Part shown: one piece after another, positions 6,191-6,634 of the stretch
Numbering within the stretch: position 1 is the stretch's first letter
Layout: each line of letters begins with the position of its first letter
Source of the DNA: JAJFFW01 sp038531315
GTDB taxonomy: Bacteria; Pseudomonadota; Alphaproteobacteria; Caulobacterales; Parvularculaceae
Direction: 5' to 3'
DNA: 6,634 nt
NCBI GenBank assembly: GCA_038531315.1
Contig: JBCBBT010000092.1
Coordinates: 1 to 6,634 of the forward strand
Translations under genes and position numbers: made by a program
The notes under the pieces: model-generated
The model's database searches: none
Told to the model about the DNA's origin: nothing
The model's input: only the letters and a program-made list of their open reading frames with translations

Positions 6191-6634
6191 GAATTTCCGG
6201 GTACGAAGCGTAAGTCAGTTATTTTGTGCGTCGACGAAGTTATTGCCCGAGCCCGATGAGCGCGAAGTCATGAGTTCAGCCCGGAGGTGGGCGCCGCGCC
6301 GTTTGGTCAGCATCTATGACTCACATAGCGGGTTCGACCGCTGCGAGCCGAGAGAGGCATAAAGTCGCCTTCAGAGTGATCTTCGATTAGGTCAACAAGT
6401 TTTCTGTTTGTCGGTCTTGCCGACGGTGAAACGGTCCCACGACTCCCGAAACACTCTTCAGCCACAAACGCTTCGTGGGAGCGATGTGCATACCATGTAG
6501 ACTTCGCGACCTGTTGCGCGACGTCCAAATATTCGGTCCCCAGTGGATCGGTTTTAATCAGAGGAGGCCCCGCAGGGCCAGACTAGGGATAGTGCAGCCA
6601 AAACGATTTGCGGACTGGTCTACGGCGTCTCGTG
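6191..6634. other. 444-bp stretch without a supported gene
   Basis: G+C is about 55%, dipping to about 43% at 6361-6420. Small perfect stems occur at 6314-6328 (CTATG/CATAG), 6327-6342 (AGCGG/CCGCT), 6410-6424 (GTCGG/CCGAC) and 6566-6579 (GGCCC/GGGCC). No clear T-run terminator follows the upstream gene. The longest frame is on the - strand: it is open from just after a TAG near 6586 and ends with TGA near 6307. It has only a TTG start at 6526-6528 (73 residues), matches no family I recognise, and its third-position G+C is only about half. It could be an old gene remnant, a spacer, or the edge of a neighbouring element. Confidence 0.5.
6435..6480. repeat. 8-bp inverted repeat with 30-bp spacer
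   Basis: TCCCACGA (6435-6442) and TCGTGGGA (6473-6480) are perfect reverse complements in the gene-poor tail. They could form the base of an RNA stem or cruciform, but one such pair is not surprising by chance in about 450 bp. Confidence 0.35.

Noticed and set aside
6311..6342. tRNA-like look: a 5-bp stem followed by GGTTCGACC resembling a T-arm
   Set aside because: With the loop placed as in tRNA (7 nt) the T-stem does not pair. No acceptor stem or D-arm can be found, and the first stem has a 5-nt loop.
6270..6362. 30-codon plus-strand frame, ATG 6270, with GGAGGTG inside it
   Set aside because: Very short, unrecognised and without its own good ribosome binding site. The GGAGGTG precedes only an even shorter TTG frame.
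6307..6528. 73-residue minus-strand frame starting at TTG
   Set aside because: No recognisable motif, no strong codon bias and a rare start. A weak GGGGA lies upstream, but that is not enough to call a gene; described only as a possible remnant.

Overview
The window reads as a stretch of alphaproteobacterial chromosome, roughly 55-60% G+C. The assignment rests on the gene order zwf-pgl-edd, on a membrane-anchored J-domain protein of the type common in that class, and on G/C-rich codon use. The lineage call is an inference from gene content; no rRNA or marker gene is present. All five recognisable genes lie on the + strand.

Layout. Positions 1-531 hold the 3' part of a membrane J-domain (DnaJ-like) protein whose start lies outside the window. 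It overlaps by 8 bp a small secreted class I cytochrome c (524-1000). After a 64-bp gap comes the oxidative Entner-Doudoroff block: zwf (1065-2591), pgl (2581-3282, overlapping zwf by 11 bp) and edd (3375-5210, behind a 92-bp spacer with a good ribosome binding site). A G/C-rich 173-bp gap carrying a 3 x 7-bp tandem repeat follows. Then comes a fused glutaredoxin/MauE-type membrane protein (5384-6190). The last 444 bp (6191-6634) hold no gene I can support.

How the genes work together. Zwf oxidises glucose-6-phosphate, Pgl opens the lactone, and Edd dehydrates 6-phosphogluconate to 2-keto-3-deoxy-6-phosphogluconate (KDPG). Together they carry carbon to the last intermediate before KDPG aldolase. 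The aldolase gene (eda) and glucokinase (glk), often near these genes, are not in the window. The J protein and cytochrome c look like a separate small transcription unit, though read-through into zwf is possible.

The most interesting spot is the start of the glutaredoxin/MauE gene. A perfect TTGACA -35 hexamer at 5349-5354 is followed by a perfect 7-bp inverted repeat (TATACCC-CTCAT-GGGTATA, 5374-5392). The repeat covers the expected -10 region, the expected transcription start and the ATG itself. This suggests a repressor-controlled, possibly leaderless, redox or metal/sulfur-responsive gene. I found no convincing novel multi-gene system, mobile element, CRISPR array or RNA gene.
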